Virus record (IMG/VR): IMGVR_UViG_3300046736_000122
Coordinates: 1 to 64,000 of that record
Strand: one strand, 5' to 3'
Length of the DNA stretch: 64,000 nucleotides
Source of the DNA: a virus
A model generated the notes under the pieces. The model saw nothing but the letters and a program-made list of their open reading frames with translations. It ran no database searches and was not told the DNA's origin. Both the position numbers and the translations under genes were made by a program. Shown here in pieces: positions 1 through 7,399 of the stretch. Numbering within the stretch: position 1 is the stretch's first letter; the number at the start of each line of letters is the position of its first letter.

Positions 1-175
1 CGTTCAACGCGTTGAAGATCGCGTCTTCCGCGATCTCGCATAGCACCGCGACGCGCGTCAGGTCGGCGGTGTCGTGGCTGTGCGTGTCGCGTGCTGCTTT
101 GGCGAGTTCGTCTGCGGTTTCGCTGAGGGTGGCTCTGGCGGCGATGAGGGCCGCGTAGTCGATGGCGCGGATCAT
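1..175 (-). CDS. Hypothetical protein, partial (C-terminus outside window)
   Basis: Reading the minus strand from an ATG at 175 gives 58 open codons to the window edge, beginning MIRAIDYAALIAARATLSE. The start overlaps the stop of the upstream gene as ATGA, the coupling style used throughout this genome, which is the main reason to accept it. The product looks helical, with Ala/Glu-rich repeats and no recognised domain. It is the third gene of a minus-strand operon with the pentapeptide-repeat protein. Confidence 0.6.
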   Translation of the reverse strand, partial: MIRAIDYAALIAARATLSETADELAKAARDTHSHDTADLTRVAVLCEIAEDAIFNALN

Positions 176-441
176 GCGACGCCGGCCAGCGCGAGGATGG
201 CCCACACCCAGAAGGCGCTGGAGATGAGCGACGCAACCGCATAGGCGGGCGTGATCTCGATAGAGCGCCCGACTATGGCGACGGTGAACACGCGGTCGAT
301 GGCGAGGTACGCGATGAGCACGAACGCGATCCAACTCATGACGCCGCCGCGACGATCTTTGCGATGCCCGATCGCGCGGCTAACACCTGCGGCGTGGGCG
401 CGGCGGCGGGCGTGGCGACGCTTGCGCTGCTTGATCGTCAC
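172..441 (-). CDS. Small membrane protein with basic N-terminus
   Basis: An 89-residue ORF whose GTG start overlaps the TGA of the pentapeptide-repeat gene (GTGA). The first 35 residues are very basic (KQRKRRHARRRAH). The remainder, from MSWIAFVLIAYLAID, has two hydrophobic stretches that could be membrane helices (about residues 37-55 and 65-87). An internal ATG at 339 would give a 55-residue membrane-only protein; neither start has a Shine-Dalgarno. Function unknown; as the middle gene of this operon it may accompany the repeat protein. Confidence 0.6.
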   Translation of the reverse strand: MTIKQRKRRHARRRAHAAGVSRAIGHRKDRRGGVMSWIAFVLIAYLAIDRVFTVAIVGRSIEITPAYAVASLISSAFWVWAILALAGVA

Positions 442-1316
442 GACGCTCCCCCAGCGAACGCGGCCGTCAGCCGCTTCCGCGACTCGCGCCACTCGGCAAT
501 CCAGCGGGCCGCGAGCCCGGCGCGGAACTGGCCCTCGCGTTCCGGCTCGTCGACGGGCTCGTCGCCCGGGTGGATCGGCCCAAACCACAGCTCCGCGAGC
601 CGGCCGCCGTCGGGGTCGATGTGCTCAAGGTCGGTGTACGCGCAGCCGCGGACCTGCGCGATCGTGCCGACGAGGCAACGGCAGGCGCCCTCGTACGTTG
701 ACCCGTCGATCCGGCCGCTGGTGATGGCGTCCAGCAGGCCGGCGACCTCGGCGGGCGCCTCGTCTAGGATCGCCCATAGGTCGCTTCGCGTGGTGTGGAG
801 GGGATGCCGGTGGTCGCTTGCGTCGTCGCGCAGGTTCGCGCCGAGCAGGTTCGCGCCGAGCAGGTTCGCGCCGAGCAGGTTCGCGCCGCGCAGGTCCGCG
901 CCGAGCAGGTTCGCGCCGCGCAGGTTCGCGCCGCGCAGGTCCGCGCCGCGCAGGTCCGCGCCGAGCAGGTTCGCGTCGAGCAGGTTCGCGCCGAGCAGGT
1001 TCGCGCCGCGCAGGTTCGCGTCGAGCAGGTTCGCGCCGCGCAGGTTCGCGTCGAGCAGGTTCGCGTCGAGCAGGTTCGCGCCGCGCAGGTTCGCGTCGCG
1101 CAGGTTCGCGCCGAGCAGGTTCGCGCCGAGCAGGTTCGCGCCGCGCAGGTTCGCGCCGCGCAGGTCCGCGCCGCGCAGGTTCGCGCCGCGCAGGTCCGCG
1201 CCGCGCAGGTTCGCGCCGGCCACGACGCCTTGCTCAAGAGCGTGCCGCACATCGCGTGCGTCCGTCGCTGTGTACAACACGGTCCCGTCGTAGTACCGCT
1301 TGATCTCGATCGTCAT
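438..1316 (-). CDS. Pentapeptide-repeat protein
   Basis: A 292-residue protein. Residues about 1-35 form a short N-terminal module (MTIEIKRYYDGTVLYTATDA). Then come about 26 near-perfect A(D/N)LxG pentapeptides (NLRGA, DLRGA, NLLGA, NLLDA), which in this family fold as a right-handed quadrilateral beta-helix. The last 130 residues are non-repetitive. ATG 1316 was chosen over an upstream TTG because GGAGG lies 8 nt before it. Known relatives include DNA-mimic gyrase inhibitors or protectors (Qnr, MfpA), but most are uncharacterised, so a gyrase or anti-defence role is only inference. It is the first gene of a minus-strand operon behind a conserved extended -10 promoter. Confidence 0.93.
   Translation of the reverse strand: MTIEIKRYYDGTVLYTATDARDVRHALEQGVVAGANLRGADLRGANLRGADLRGANLRGANLLGANLLGANLRDANLRGANLLDANLLDANLRGANLLDANLRGANLLGANLLDANLLGADLRGADLRGANLRGANLLGADLRGANLLGANLLGANLLGANLRDDASDHRHPLHTTRSDLWAILDEAPAEVAGLLDAITSGRIDGSTYEGACRCLVGTIAQVRGCAYTDLEHIDPDGGRLAELWFGPIHPGDEPVDEPEREGQFRAGLAARWIAEWRESRKRLTAAFAGGAS
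830..1219. repeat. 15-bp tandem repeat array coding for pentapeptides
   Basis: About 26 back-to-back 15-bp units (plus strand CAGGTTCGCGCCGAG and single-base variants) with no spacers. Each unit is one pentapeptide codon block of the minus-strand repeat protein. The DNA identity is higher than protein constraint demands, which suggests recent expansion by slippage or unequal recombination. Confidence 0.95.
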
Positions 1317-1342
1317 TGTGGATTCCTCCAAGTCGAATGGAC

Positions 1343-1363
1343 GGCTACGCGGCGAAACCTAGC
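1343..1363 (-). promoter_or_regulatory. Extended -10 promoter, class A (pentapeptide operon)
   Basis: On the minus strand the sequence reads TGCTAGGTTT then CGCCGCGTAGCC, 26 nt before the GGAGG of the pentapeptide gene. The same element recurs upstream of genes at 4210, 26907, 29073, 33154 and, in variant form, 36087. TGnTAGGTT fits an extended -10 box (TGnTANNNT); the downstream GCCGCGTAGCC block would lie at the start of the transcript. Confidence 0.7.
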
Positions 1364-1464
1364 ACACCGATGCACGGTCCGTCTAGACAGCACGCTAGCT
1401 TTCCATGCACGCACCCGCGGCCACGCGCCGCGCAAACCCGCACCAGGAGGCGACAAAGACCGTC

Positions 1465-1650
1465 ATGCTCGCACTCAAGACCCGACTCGCCGCGCGGTTG
1501 AGGTCGATCGCCGCGCTGCTTGACCCGCCGCCCAAGGCCACGATGCACGTCGGCACCTGGCCACCTGGCTACTGCAACATGACCAACGGCACCGGCACGA
1601 CCAACGTTCCCGGCACGACCAAGATCGGCTACGGTGAGTGCCGACTATGA
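1465..1650 (+). CDS. Hypothetical protein, first gene of the lysis cassette
   Basis: A 61-residue ORF. AGGAGG occurs 14 nt upstream, a long spacing; an alternative ATG at 1405 would add 20 residues. Its TGA overlaps the ATG of the M23 peptidase gene, arguing for a real coupled gene. The N-terminus is basic-hydrophobic (LALKTRLAARLRSIAALL) and the rest is rich in Gly, Thr and Asn. No domain recognised; a small lysis accessory is possible from position only. Confidence 0.55.
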   Translation: MLALKTRLAARLRSIAALLDPPPKATMHVGTWPPGYCNMTNGTGTTNVPGTTKIGYGECRL

Positions 1651-2363
1651 GCCCCACGGATGCGCGGATCGTCGCGACATGGCGGACACGACTGCAAGCA
1701 CGCACCCGTCTCGAAGATGCGGCGAAGAAACGTCACGCCGCCGCGCAACTGGCGCTCACGCAGGCGCGCGCGAATGACAAGCATCCACGACAGGCGCTCG
1801 TGACTCGGCGCGACGCGGCCAGCGACACGCTCTCGCTGCGACGCCGGCAGATCGCGGAGGCGCGGCGTGTCATCGCACGGCACGCCAGCGGCGCCCATGT
1901 CCACACCCCGATCGCTCCGATCCTAAACCACGGCAACGGCTTCAACCCCCCGGTCCACGACGGCGTGGACCTGATCTCCGAGGCATCCGACGAGGGCTGG
2001 GCGATCTGCGACGGCATCATTGTGGACGCCCGCTCGGAAGGCTGGTGGGGTAAGGGGGCGCAGGCATCGCACGGTCATCCGATCTCTGATGGGGACGGGA
2101 TCGTCCAGTTGCAGTGCACCGTTGATGTCGGGCCGTTTCGCCGGGGGATGGTGTTCGGCTACGGGCACGCTGAGCACGCTCGCTGCGAGGTCGGCGATCA
2201 GGTCAAGGCCGGCGAGGTCATCTGCCACGCCGGCTTTGCGAACGCCTGGCATTTCCACTTCATGGTCAACGGCGGCGACAAGCGACGCGGCGACGGTGGG
2301 TTTTCGGGCGTCGGCACGATGGACCCGTGGCCGTTCATCGCCTACGCGATCGGGCACGGATGA
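1647..2363 (+). CDS. M23-family metallopeptidase (endolysin-type)
   Basis: A 238-residue protein. Residues 10-75 are a charged, Arg/Ala-rich helical region, probably a coiled coil. The C-terminal half shows lysostaphin-type (M23) landmarks: HDGVD for the first zinc ligands, GYGHAEHARC followed by VGDQVKAGEVI, and WHFHFMV supplying the HxH pair. M23 enzymes cut peptide cross-bridges of peptidoglycan. Neighbouring a lytic transglycosylase and small membrane proteins, it is probably one of two lysis enzymes. The start is the ATG overlapping the previous stop. Confidence 0.85.
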   Translation: MSPTDARIVATWRTRLQARTRLEDAAKKRHAAAQLALTQARANDKHPRQALVTRRDAASDTLSLRRRQIAEARRVIARHASGAHVHTPIAPILNHGNGFNPPVHDGVDLISEASDEGWAICDGIIVDARSEGWWGKGAQASHGHPISDGDGIVQLQCTVDVGPFRRGMVFGYGHAEHARCEVGDQVKAGEVICHAGFANAWHFHFMVNGGDKRRGDGGFSGVGTMDPWPFIAYAIGHG

Positions 2364-2878
2364 GTCCGGCCGCGCGGGGCTCAACGCAGAACGAACGCGA
2401 CCTGGAGCTCGCGAAGCGTGCCAACGCGTTCGGCGCGAACTACTCGCTTCGCATCATCCTCGAAGCCCGCCGGGCAGGCATCCCGATCTCCCTCGGCTTC
2501 GCGCTCATCGAGCAGGAGTCGAACTTCTCCAACGTCTTCGGCCACGACCCCGGCAACCACTCGGGAGCGGGTCGGGTGACGAAATCGAAGTACGAGGCGT
2601 ATCGGGCGCGTCGCGGGCCGACCGGGCGCGGCGGGATGCAAGGCGTGGGCCCAGCGCAGTTGACCTACTACACCGTGCAGGATGCCGCCGACACGCTCGG
2701 CGGCTGCTGGGTCCCGAAGCACAACATCCGCGTCGCGTTCGAGCTGCTGGCCAACCTGATCGCGCAGCACGGCGAAGAGCAGGGCCTCGCCCGCTACAAC
2801 GGAACGGGGCCTGCGGCGCAGCGCTATAGCCGCAAGGTTCTCGAGCGCCAAGCGAAGTGGCATCGGCGGCTGACATGA
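2360..2878 (+). CDS. Lytic transglycosylase (SLT domain) endolysin
   Basis: A 172-residue single-domain protein. The catalytic glutamate is in GFALIEQESNF (about residue 54). GGMQGVGPAQLTYYTV matches the SLT GxGPxQ core, and ARYNGTGPAAQRYSRKVL matches the conserved C-terminal AYNAG/Y-type block. SLT enzymes cleave the MurNAc-GlcNAc bond by forming 1,6-anhydro ends. It is coupled (ATGA) to the M23 gene, so the phage attacks both glycan and peptide bonds. There is no signal peptide, so release probably needs a holin. Confidence 0.88.
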   Translation: MSPAARGSTQNERDLELAKRANAFGANYSLRIILEARRAGIPISLGFALIEQESNFSNVFGHDPGNHSGAGRVTKSKYEAYRARRGPTGRGGMQGVGPAQLTYYTVQDAADTLGGCWVPKHNIRVAFELLANLIAQHGEEQGLARYNGTGPAAQRYSRKVLERQAKWHRRLT

Positions 2879-2997
2879 TGAGCGGGGTCGGATACGGGAC
2901 GGGGCCGGGCCAGACGTTGTGGTTCTGCCACTGCTGCCAGTGGGCCGGGTTCCTGCCGGTTGGCTACGGGCATCGATGCAAGGGAACCAAGCCATGA
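2875..2997 (+). CDS. Tiny Cys/His-rich protein
   Basis: Forty codons starting MMSGVGYGTGPGQTLWFCHC. A WFCHCCQW cluster followed by GHRCKG could bind one zinc ion. The start overlaps the transglycosylase stop (ATGA) and its own stop overlaps the next ATG, giving an unbroken coupled chain. Function unknown. Confidence 0.6.
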   Translation: MMSGVGYGTGPGQTLWFCHCCQWAGFLPVGYGHRCKGTKP

Positions 2998-3326
2998 GCA
3001 CCGACGACAGCATCTCGGGTGTCTCTCACGATGGGGGCCGCGCCGAGCGCATTGCGCAGCCATGGACGCCGGACGGCGCCCCCGGCGTCATCGCGATCGG
3101 CTACCTGCCGATCCGGTCTGAGGCCGAGGCGATCGCGCTTCACCAGGCGCTGCTGACAGCGACCGGTGGCGAAGTGTACGGCGCGACCGGCGACCAGCTG
3201 CAAGACCTGCTTGCCCGCGTGAACGAGATGCTCATCGCGATCGTCCACGAGCGCGATGCGGCGCAGGCAGTCGGCGCGGAGCCCGGCCTTGCCGCGCCGA
3301 GCGTCGCCGATCGTGAGAACTCGTGA
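2994..3326 (+). CDS. Hypothetical protein in the lysis cassette
   Basis: A 110-residue, acidic, Ala-rich protein starting MSTDDSISG. It has a mostly helical C-terminal two-thirds (for example ATGDQLQDLLARVNEMLIAI) and no membrane segment. The start is the ATG overlapping the previous TGA. No family recognised. Confidence 0.65.
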   Translation: MSTDDSISGVSHDGGRAERIAQPWTPDGAPGVIAIGYLPIRSEAEAIALHQALLTATGGEVYGATGDQLQDLLARVNEMLIAIVHERDAAQAVGAEPGLAAPSVADRENS

Positions 3327-3412
3327 GCGCCGTGATCCGCGACTTGCTCAAGCGGTTCTTCGACTGGCTGGCCGCGGCAGGCTTGCGCGGCGAGAACCGA
3401 GACGACGAGTGA
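3323..3412 (+). CDS. 29-residue amphipathic peptide
   Basis: GTG-started ORF beginning MSAVIRDLLKRFFDWLAAAG, fully chained by GTGA overlaps on both sides. The helix is amphipathic, with Lys/Arg on one face and Phe/Trp/Leu on the other. Such peptides can associate with membranes, so a holin-like or antiholin-like role is possible, but only position and composition support it. Confidence 0.5.
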   Translation: MSAVIRDLLKRFFDWLAAAGLRGENRDDE

Positions 3413-3639
3413 GCCGCCGCGCGCGCACCTTCGTAGCCGGCTACCTCGTCATCGGACTGGCCGGTTCCGCGGCTCGTCGTGTCGGCTGGGAGGAGGACGG
3501 TCGCCGCAAGCAGGTGCGGTTCCCGCGCTGGATGATCCGGGTCAGGGCGCGTGTCGTCTTGGCCGCGCGGCGTGTGCGGGCCGTGGCGAAGGGTGGCCGC
3601 GCGGGGTTACTCGTGCTGCTGCTGCGGCAGGGACAGTAA
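3409..3639 (+). CDS. Basic membrane-associated protein, end of lysis cassette
   Basis: A 76-residue protein with a hydrophobic segment near the N-terminus (TFVAGYLVIGLAGSAA), a basic middle and a hydrophobic tail (RAGLLVLLLRQ). The GTG start overlaps the previous stop. This topology and its place at the end of the lysis genes make it the best holin candidate here, but no holin family motif is evident. Confidence 0.5.
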   Translation: MSRRARTFVAGYLVIGLAGSAARRVGWEEDGRRKQVRFPRWMIRVRARVVLAARRVRAVAKGGRAGLLVLLLRQGQ

Positions 3640-3677
3640 GCCAGTGCACGCATCTGCCAACCAAGGAGGAAAACGAC

Positions 3678-3863
3678 ATGTCAACGAATCTCACGCTGGA
3701 GCCGTCTAGACATTCGTCGAGGCGTTGTCTGCCGCGTCGAGCCGGACGGGTCGCGCGTCGTCGTTCACCCCTACATCGATCCGAAGACGCACGCGGTGAT
3801 GCAGCTCACCGACGCGGAGGCGCGAGCCCGATCGCTTCACTGAGGAGCTGCGGCCCGCGCTAG
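3678..3863 (+). pseudogene. Small gene with apparent frameshift
   Basis: A strong ribosome-binding site (AAGGAGGAAAACGAC before ATG 3678) starts a frame reading MSTNLTLEPSRH that then becomes Arg/Ser-rich. The +1 frame downstream reads far more like protein (VVCRVEPDGSRVVVHPYIDP, then KTHAVMQLTDAEARARSLH and a stop at 3841). A single-base indel near 3700-3730 would join the good start to the good frame. Either the gene is broken, the assembly has an indel, or frameshifting occurs. GTCTAGAC lies at the presumed break (3704-3711). Confidence 0.5.
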
Positions 3864-3982
3864 CATTGCGGCGGGTGCCTCCACCATCTACCAGCGGGAC
3901 GCCGGGACCCGAGCCATCACCCGCGAATAGGGCGGCTGAAGAAGGCGAAGCAAGCGAGAGCCGTCCTTCGGGGCGGCTCTCG
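3861..3982 (+). other. Candidate small transcript between a -10 box and a terminator
   Basis: A CTAGCATTGCG element (3860-3870), shared with the promoter region at 26114, is followed about 90 bp later by a strong TTCG-loop terminator. No convincing coding frame lies between. The span could make an RNA of about 110 nt, or it may be the tail of the broken gene upstream. Low certainty. Confidence 0.25.
3955..3982 (+). terminator. TTCG-tetraloop hairpin terminator
   Basis: An approximately 12-bp stem (CGAGAGCCGTCC / GGGCGGCTCTCG) closes a TTCG loop and is followed by GTCGTTCCGG. An almost identical architecture, with the same GTCGTTCC tail, occurs at 27678. It separates the lysis cassette from the early region. 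Confidence 0.75.
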
Positions 3983-4209
3983 TCGTTCCGGGGGCCGCGC
4001 GGTGCGACCCGGACCTCGCTCCGAGGGAGAAGCGAGATCCGGGCTGTAGCCGCACCCGACCGGGTCTGTCGCCGTGATGTTGCCGCGGGGAAGAACACGC
4101 GGCCGGCGACACCCGCGCTGCGAAAGCTAGCAGACCACGGGTTGCGCCGCTAGCCATGATCGTGCTAGGTTCTGCCGCGTAGCCTGCAACCGATCGAAGG
4201 GACCCACCG
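3983..4209 (+). promoter_or_regulatory. Intergenic region with class A promoter (4164-4184)
   Basis: About 230 bp without a credible gene. Near its end TGCTAGGTTC is followed by TGCCGCGTAGCC, matching the extended -10 element seen at 1343, 29033 and 33110. A TTGCGC hexamer lies 18 bp upstream of TAGGTT as a possible -35. GAAGGGACCC before ATG 4210 may act as a weak ribosome-binding site. An imperfect inverted repeat (CCGGACCTCGCT / AGCGAGATCCGG) occurs around 4009-4045. Confidence 0.6.
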
Positions 4210-4497
4210 ATGGCCACGCAGACGCAGTTCAGCCGCGCGACGATGGAGGCCGCGCTCGAAATCGCGGAGATCGACTGGGACGACACGACGATCCGCAACT
4301 ACTCGGGCCGCGGCATGTACGGCGACGAATGCATGGCCGTTGTGCTGGATGGCGACCGTGACACGTTCGCGCTGTTCGCGGCGCTCGGCATCGAGTTGGA
4401 CGACGACGAGGCGATCCCTATGGCCCGCTCTGCCTGCCAGGACAGCATGGGGCGCAGCATCGTCATCTACTGGCCGCGGCTGCGGCTGGAGGGCTGA
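4210..4497 (+). CDS. Hypothetical acidic protein
   Basis: Ninety-five residues, starting MATQTQFSRATMEAALEIAE, rich in Asp and Glu (ELDDDEA). It is the first gene after the 4164 promoter and so probably among the first made from the long early operon. No family recognised; acidic early phage proteins are sometimes inhibitors or DNA mimics, but nothing specific supports that here. Confidence 0.75.
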   Translation: MATQTQFSRATMEAALEIAEIDWDDTTIRNYSGRGMYGDECMAVVLDGDRDTFALFAALGIELDDDEAIPMARSACQDSMGRSIVIYWPRLRLEG

Positions 4498-4500
4498 GCG

Positions 4501-4791
4501 ATGGCCAGCACCACACCCGAGCCCGTCGCGGAGACGATCTGGAAGTTCGCCTTGCCGCCGGACTTCCTGCCTGTCTCGATGCCGCGCGGCTCGCAACTGC
4601 TCTACGTCGCCGAGCAGCACGGCGCACTCTGCCTATGGGCGCAGGTCGACCCCACGGCAGCCATGGTTCCGCGGCGCATCTACATCGTCGGTACCGGCCA
4701 CGATGTTCCTGGGGCCGCGGCCTACGTCGGTAGCGCTCTGCTTCAGGACGGCATGTTCGTCTTCCACGTCTACGATGGCGGCGAGTTGTGA
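4501..4791 (+). CDS. Small phage protein resembling DUF7352-type proteins
   Basis: A 96-residue protein with the pattern WKFALPPDF ... VSMPRGSQLLYVAEQHGALC ... WAQVDP ... IYIVGTGHDV ... YVGSALLQDGMFVFHVYDG. This WK-lead, MPxGAxxL, LWAxVD, GTGH and YxGxxx-FHV arrangement is common in short phage hypothetical proteins of unknown function. Three nucleotides separate it from the preceding gene. The family name is from memory and should be treated as tentative. Confidence 0.75.
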   Translation: MASTTPEPVAETIWKFALPPDFLPVSMPRGSQLLYVAEQHGALCLWAQVDPTAAMVPRRIYIVGTGHDVPGAAAYVGSALLQDGMFVFHVYDGGEL

Positions 4792-5069
4792 GCACCGTGG
4801 AGCCTGCCGCGCCCATCGAATACTTCATCGGCTACTCGGCAAGTAGCAACGCGTCCTTCGGCAGCCGCGACGCATTCGGTCAGCGCCCGGACGACGATGA
4901 GTGGACGCCGTGGGACGGCGATGAGTCGTTCACGGCAGATCAGGTGGTCGAAGCTCTCTGTGAGCCCCAGAACGGCGAGCGCGCGAATCTGCCGCGCGGC
5001 CTTGCCGAAGCCATCGAGGCGTCCGGCTTCGAGTGGTGGGTCGAGGCCCGCGAGATCGGGGCATCGTAA
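4788..5069 (+). CDS. Hypothetical protein
   Basis: A 93-residue acidic protein with a GTG start overlapping the previous TGA (GTGA). It contains WTPWDGDESF and ends before a TAATG junction with the recT-like gene. No domain recognised. Confidence 0.7.
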   Translation: MSTVEPAAPIEYFIGYSASSNASFGSRDAFGQRPDDDEWTPWDGDESFTADQVVEALCEPQNGERANLPRGLAEAIEASGFEWWVEAREIGAS

Positions 5070-6310
5070 TGAGCGCTTCGGAGCCTGCCGCGGCCACGCC
5101 CGGCGAAGTCACGGGCCGCGCGACGGCAACCGGCGTCGCCGTGGTCAAAGTCGACGAAGCAACCACGATCCCCGCCATCCGCGACTGGAGCGACGACTAC
5201 CGCCGCCTGGTCCGCCGGACGGTGCTCAAGCCGAAGGAGCGCGAGGCAACGGAGGTCGAGCTCGCGTTCTTCGCCGAGCAGGTCAAGCGCACCGGCCTTG
5301 ACCCGTTCCACAAGCAGGTCTACGCGATCTACCGCAAGAAGAAGGGCGTCGAAGAACTGACCATCCAGGTCGGCATCGACGGCTTCCGCCTCATCGCCGA
5401 GCGCACCGGCAAGTACGAGGGTCAGACCGCGCAACAGTGGTGCGGCCCGGATGGTGTCTGGCATGAGGTCTGGACGCAGGACGGCCACCCGTTCGCCGCG
5501 CGCATCGGCGTTCACAAGCGAGGCCGCCGCGAGCCGACGTACGCGGTCGCGCACTGGGCTGAGTACGTCCAAACGTTCAACGGCACCCCGACCGGGAAGT
5601 GGATGCCTACTGCCAAGGGCGGTATGCCTGCCAACCAGCTCTCGAAGTGCGCCGAGGCGCTCGCGTTGCGTAAGTGCTTCCCGGCTGAGCTGAGCGGCTT
5701 CTACACGCCCGAGGAGATGGAGCAGGCCGACAACTCGCCCGCGCTGGACGCTGGGCAGGGTGACGGTCAGCCGCAAGGCTTCCTGCTCGGCGACGACATC
5801 GAAGCGGTCCTCGCTCGTGCCGCGACCCTCGGCGTGGCGCTCGATCGCGGCATGGTCGAGATGGACGTCTGCGATCGTGACGGCCACGTCATCCCGGATC
5901 GCGCGGCAAAGTGGATCGCTACGCACACGGCGGTGCTCGACGCGATCCCGCAGGACGCCGAGGTCGTGGACGCGCAGGAAGCGCCCGTGAGCGCCGCTGC
6001 CCCACAGGCACCCGAACGCCCGTCCGAGGCTGCCGCGGCCAGCGAGGCGCCAGCCGTGGACGCTGAGGCGGCCGATCTGGACACGGCGACCGGGCGCGCA
6101 GCCGACGCGATGGCCGAGTCGTTCGATGAGGCCGCGGCCGAGGATCGCATCGCTGCTCTGCGCCGCCGCGCCACCGAACTCCTCAACGCCGCGCAGGCCG
6201 CCGAAGAGGCCGGCCGCGGCGAGGAAGCCGACTCGCACTACTCGGAGCTCGCGGCGGTTGAGGCGAACCTTGACGCGATGACCAACGACGACCAGGGAAC
6301 GCTGATCTGA
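5069..6310 (+). CDS. recT: RecT/Bet-family single-strand annealing protein
   Basis: A 413-residue protein. Residues 40-215 match RecT/Bet annealases: ELAFFAEQVKRTGLDPFHKQ, VYAIYRKKKGVEELTIQVGI, DGFRLIAERTGKYEG and NQLSKCAEALALRKCFPAEL with FYTPEEMEQ. It anneals complementary single strands during phage recombination, normally with a 5'-3' exonuclease; the Cas4/RecB-like gene at 7396 is the likely partner. The last 170 residues are Ala/Glu-rich, acidic and probably disordered, longer than in typical RecT. ATG 5069 overlaps the preceding TAA. Confidence 0.93.
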   Translation: MSASEPAAATPGEVTGRATATGVAVVKVDEATTIPAIRDWSDDYRRLVRRTVLKPKEREATEVELAFFAEQVKRTGLDPFHKQVYAIYRKKKGVEELTIQVGIDGFRLIAERTGKYEGQTAQQWCGPDGVWHEVWTQDGHPFAARIGVHKRGRREPTYAVAHWAEYVQTFNGTPTGKWMPTAKGGMPANQLSKCAEALALRKCFPAELSGFYTPEEMEQADNSPALDAGQGDGQPQGFLLGDDIEAVLARAATLGVALDRGMVEMDVCDRDGHVIPDRAAKWIATHTAVLDAIPQDAEVVDAQEAPVSAAAPQAPERPSEAAAASEAPAVDAEAADLDTATGRAADAMAESFDEAAAEDRIAALRRRATELLNAAQAAEEAGRGEEADSHYSELAAVEANLDAMTNDDQGTLI

Positions 6311-6792
6311 TGGGACTCGACATCTACGCGCTGCACCACCCAAAGTTCATCAAGGCGGAGGCCGAGTCAGACGACGACTGGGATCTCGGCACGCACATCA
6401 GCAACGACCCGGCGTTTAGGGATCGCGCCGACGGCCGACCGGAAGGTATCTACGCGGGCGAGTTGAAGCGCCATCGCGGATGGTCGTACGGCGGCTACAA
6501 CCGCCTGCGCGAGATCATCTGCCGCGCGGCCTTCGGGGTAGAGCCAAAGGCTCTCTGGCCGGAGGCGCGCCGGTACGCGCAGGGCGACCATGGCGGCCTC
6601 GTACCGCTCGTCAACTTCTCGAACTGCGAGGGTGCGATCGGCCCGGTCACGTCGGCGAAGATCGCGGATGCCCTCGAACGGCTCGGGCCGATCAGCGATC
6701 GGGACGGCGACAGTTGGGATGACGGCCGCTTGGCGCTTATCGCCTGCTTCCGTGACGCGGCCGAGCACGACGGATTCGCGGTGTGGCGATGA
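6310..6792 (+). CDS. Hypothetical phage protein (GLDIYALHH start)
   Basis: A 160-residue protein beginning MGLDIYALHHPKFIKAEAE, with HRGWSYGGYNRLRE and LVNFSNCEGAIGPVTSAKIA. Proteins with this MGLDI start and NFSDCEG-like motif recur in phages with no known function. TGATG junction with recT suggests coupled expression in the recombination block. Confidence 0.8.
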   Translation: MGLDIYALHHPKFIKAEAESDDDWDLGTHISNDPAFRDRADGRPEGIYAGELKRHRGWSYGGYNRLREIICRAAFGVEPKALWPEARRYAQGDHGGLVPLVNFSNCEGAIGPVTSAKIADALERLGPISDRDGDSWDDGRLALIACFRDAAEHDGFAVWR

Positions 6793-7151
6793 GCGCTTCC
6801 GAGGACACTGCGATGGCCGCGCGGCTCACGATGCTCGTCGACCATCAGATCCAGGGCCGCCCGATCGCGGTCCACATCAGCCGCGCAATGGAACGCCGCC
6901 TGGTCCGCCACGGCGAATCCGTCAACCGGGACATGCCCGACGATCCGCTGAACCTCAACCATGACGGCGATCTCGCGATCATCCTGCTCGGCTGCGCGGA
7001 CGAAGGGCTCCGCGCCGGCGAATCGGATGACGGGGTGTGGTCGGCGCTGGATGGCCGCTCGTACGAGTTGCCGCGGCCGGTGCGGGCTCCGTGGCGGATG
7101 CGGCTCGGGATTGCCGCGCGCGCCGCGATCACCGCTTGGCGGGCATCGTGA
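6789..7151 (+). CDS. Hypothetical protein
   Basis: 120 residues, MSASEDTAMAARLTML at the start. A GTG six nucleotides upstream is an alternative, but ATG 6789 makes the usual ATGA overlap. It contains an RMGxSVNxDMPDDP-like segment and a basic C-terminus. No recognised family. Confidence 0.7.
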   Translation: MSASEDTAMAARLTMLVDHQIQGRPIAVHISRAMERRLVRHGESVNRDMPDDPLNLNHDGDLAIILLGCADEGLRAGESDDGVWSALDGRSYELPRPVRAPWRMRLGIAARAAITAWRAS

Positions 7152-7399
7152 GCGCGCTCCGGGACCTTGGCCTCGCGTCGGGCAATCCGATCACCATCGA
7201 TGTCGTCCCGTGGAAAGGCGTCAAGCTCGCCATCGCCGACCACCTGACGAAGCCCTGCTCGGATGGCCGCGCATCCGTAGCCGAGCGTGTCGCCACCGCT
7301 CACGGCCTGCCGCACGACCTTGTCCTGATCGCAGTGCCGCGCGGCAAGGGCAAGGCGATCGTCCGCCGCCTCGCGGACGGGGAGGTCGTGGCACGATGA
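7148..7399 (+). CDS. Hypothetical protein
   Basis: An 83-residue protein with a GTG start overlapping the previous stop. It is basic at the C-terminus (RGKGKAIVRRLADGE), with an alternating beta-type pattern (LVLIAVPRG). It lies directly before the exonuclease and may be an accessory of recombination; no family recognised. Confidence 0.65.
   Translation: MSALRDLGLASGNPITIDVVPWKGVKLAIADHLTKPCSDGRASVAERVATAHGLPHDLVLIAVPRGKGKAIVRRLADGEVVAR

Noticed and set aside
830-1219. Possible CRISPR-like array or non-coding tandem repeats
   Set aside because: The units are 15 bp without spacers and translate on the minus strand as perfect pentapeptide repeats.
364-1523. Long plus-strand frames across the pentapeptide gene (Arg/Ala/Val repeats)
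   Set aside because: They are frame shadows of the tandem repeat; composition is monotonous and no start signals are present.
4940-6343. 467-codon minus-strand frame opposite recT
   Set aside because: In-register complement of a strong RecT gene; Arg/His/Val-rich composition typical of high-GC antisense frames. The same was concluded for 23421-24833 and 7300-8622.
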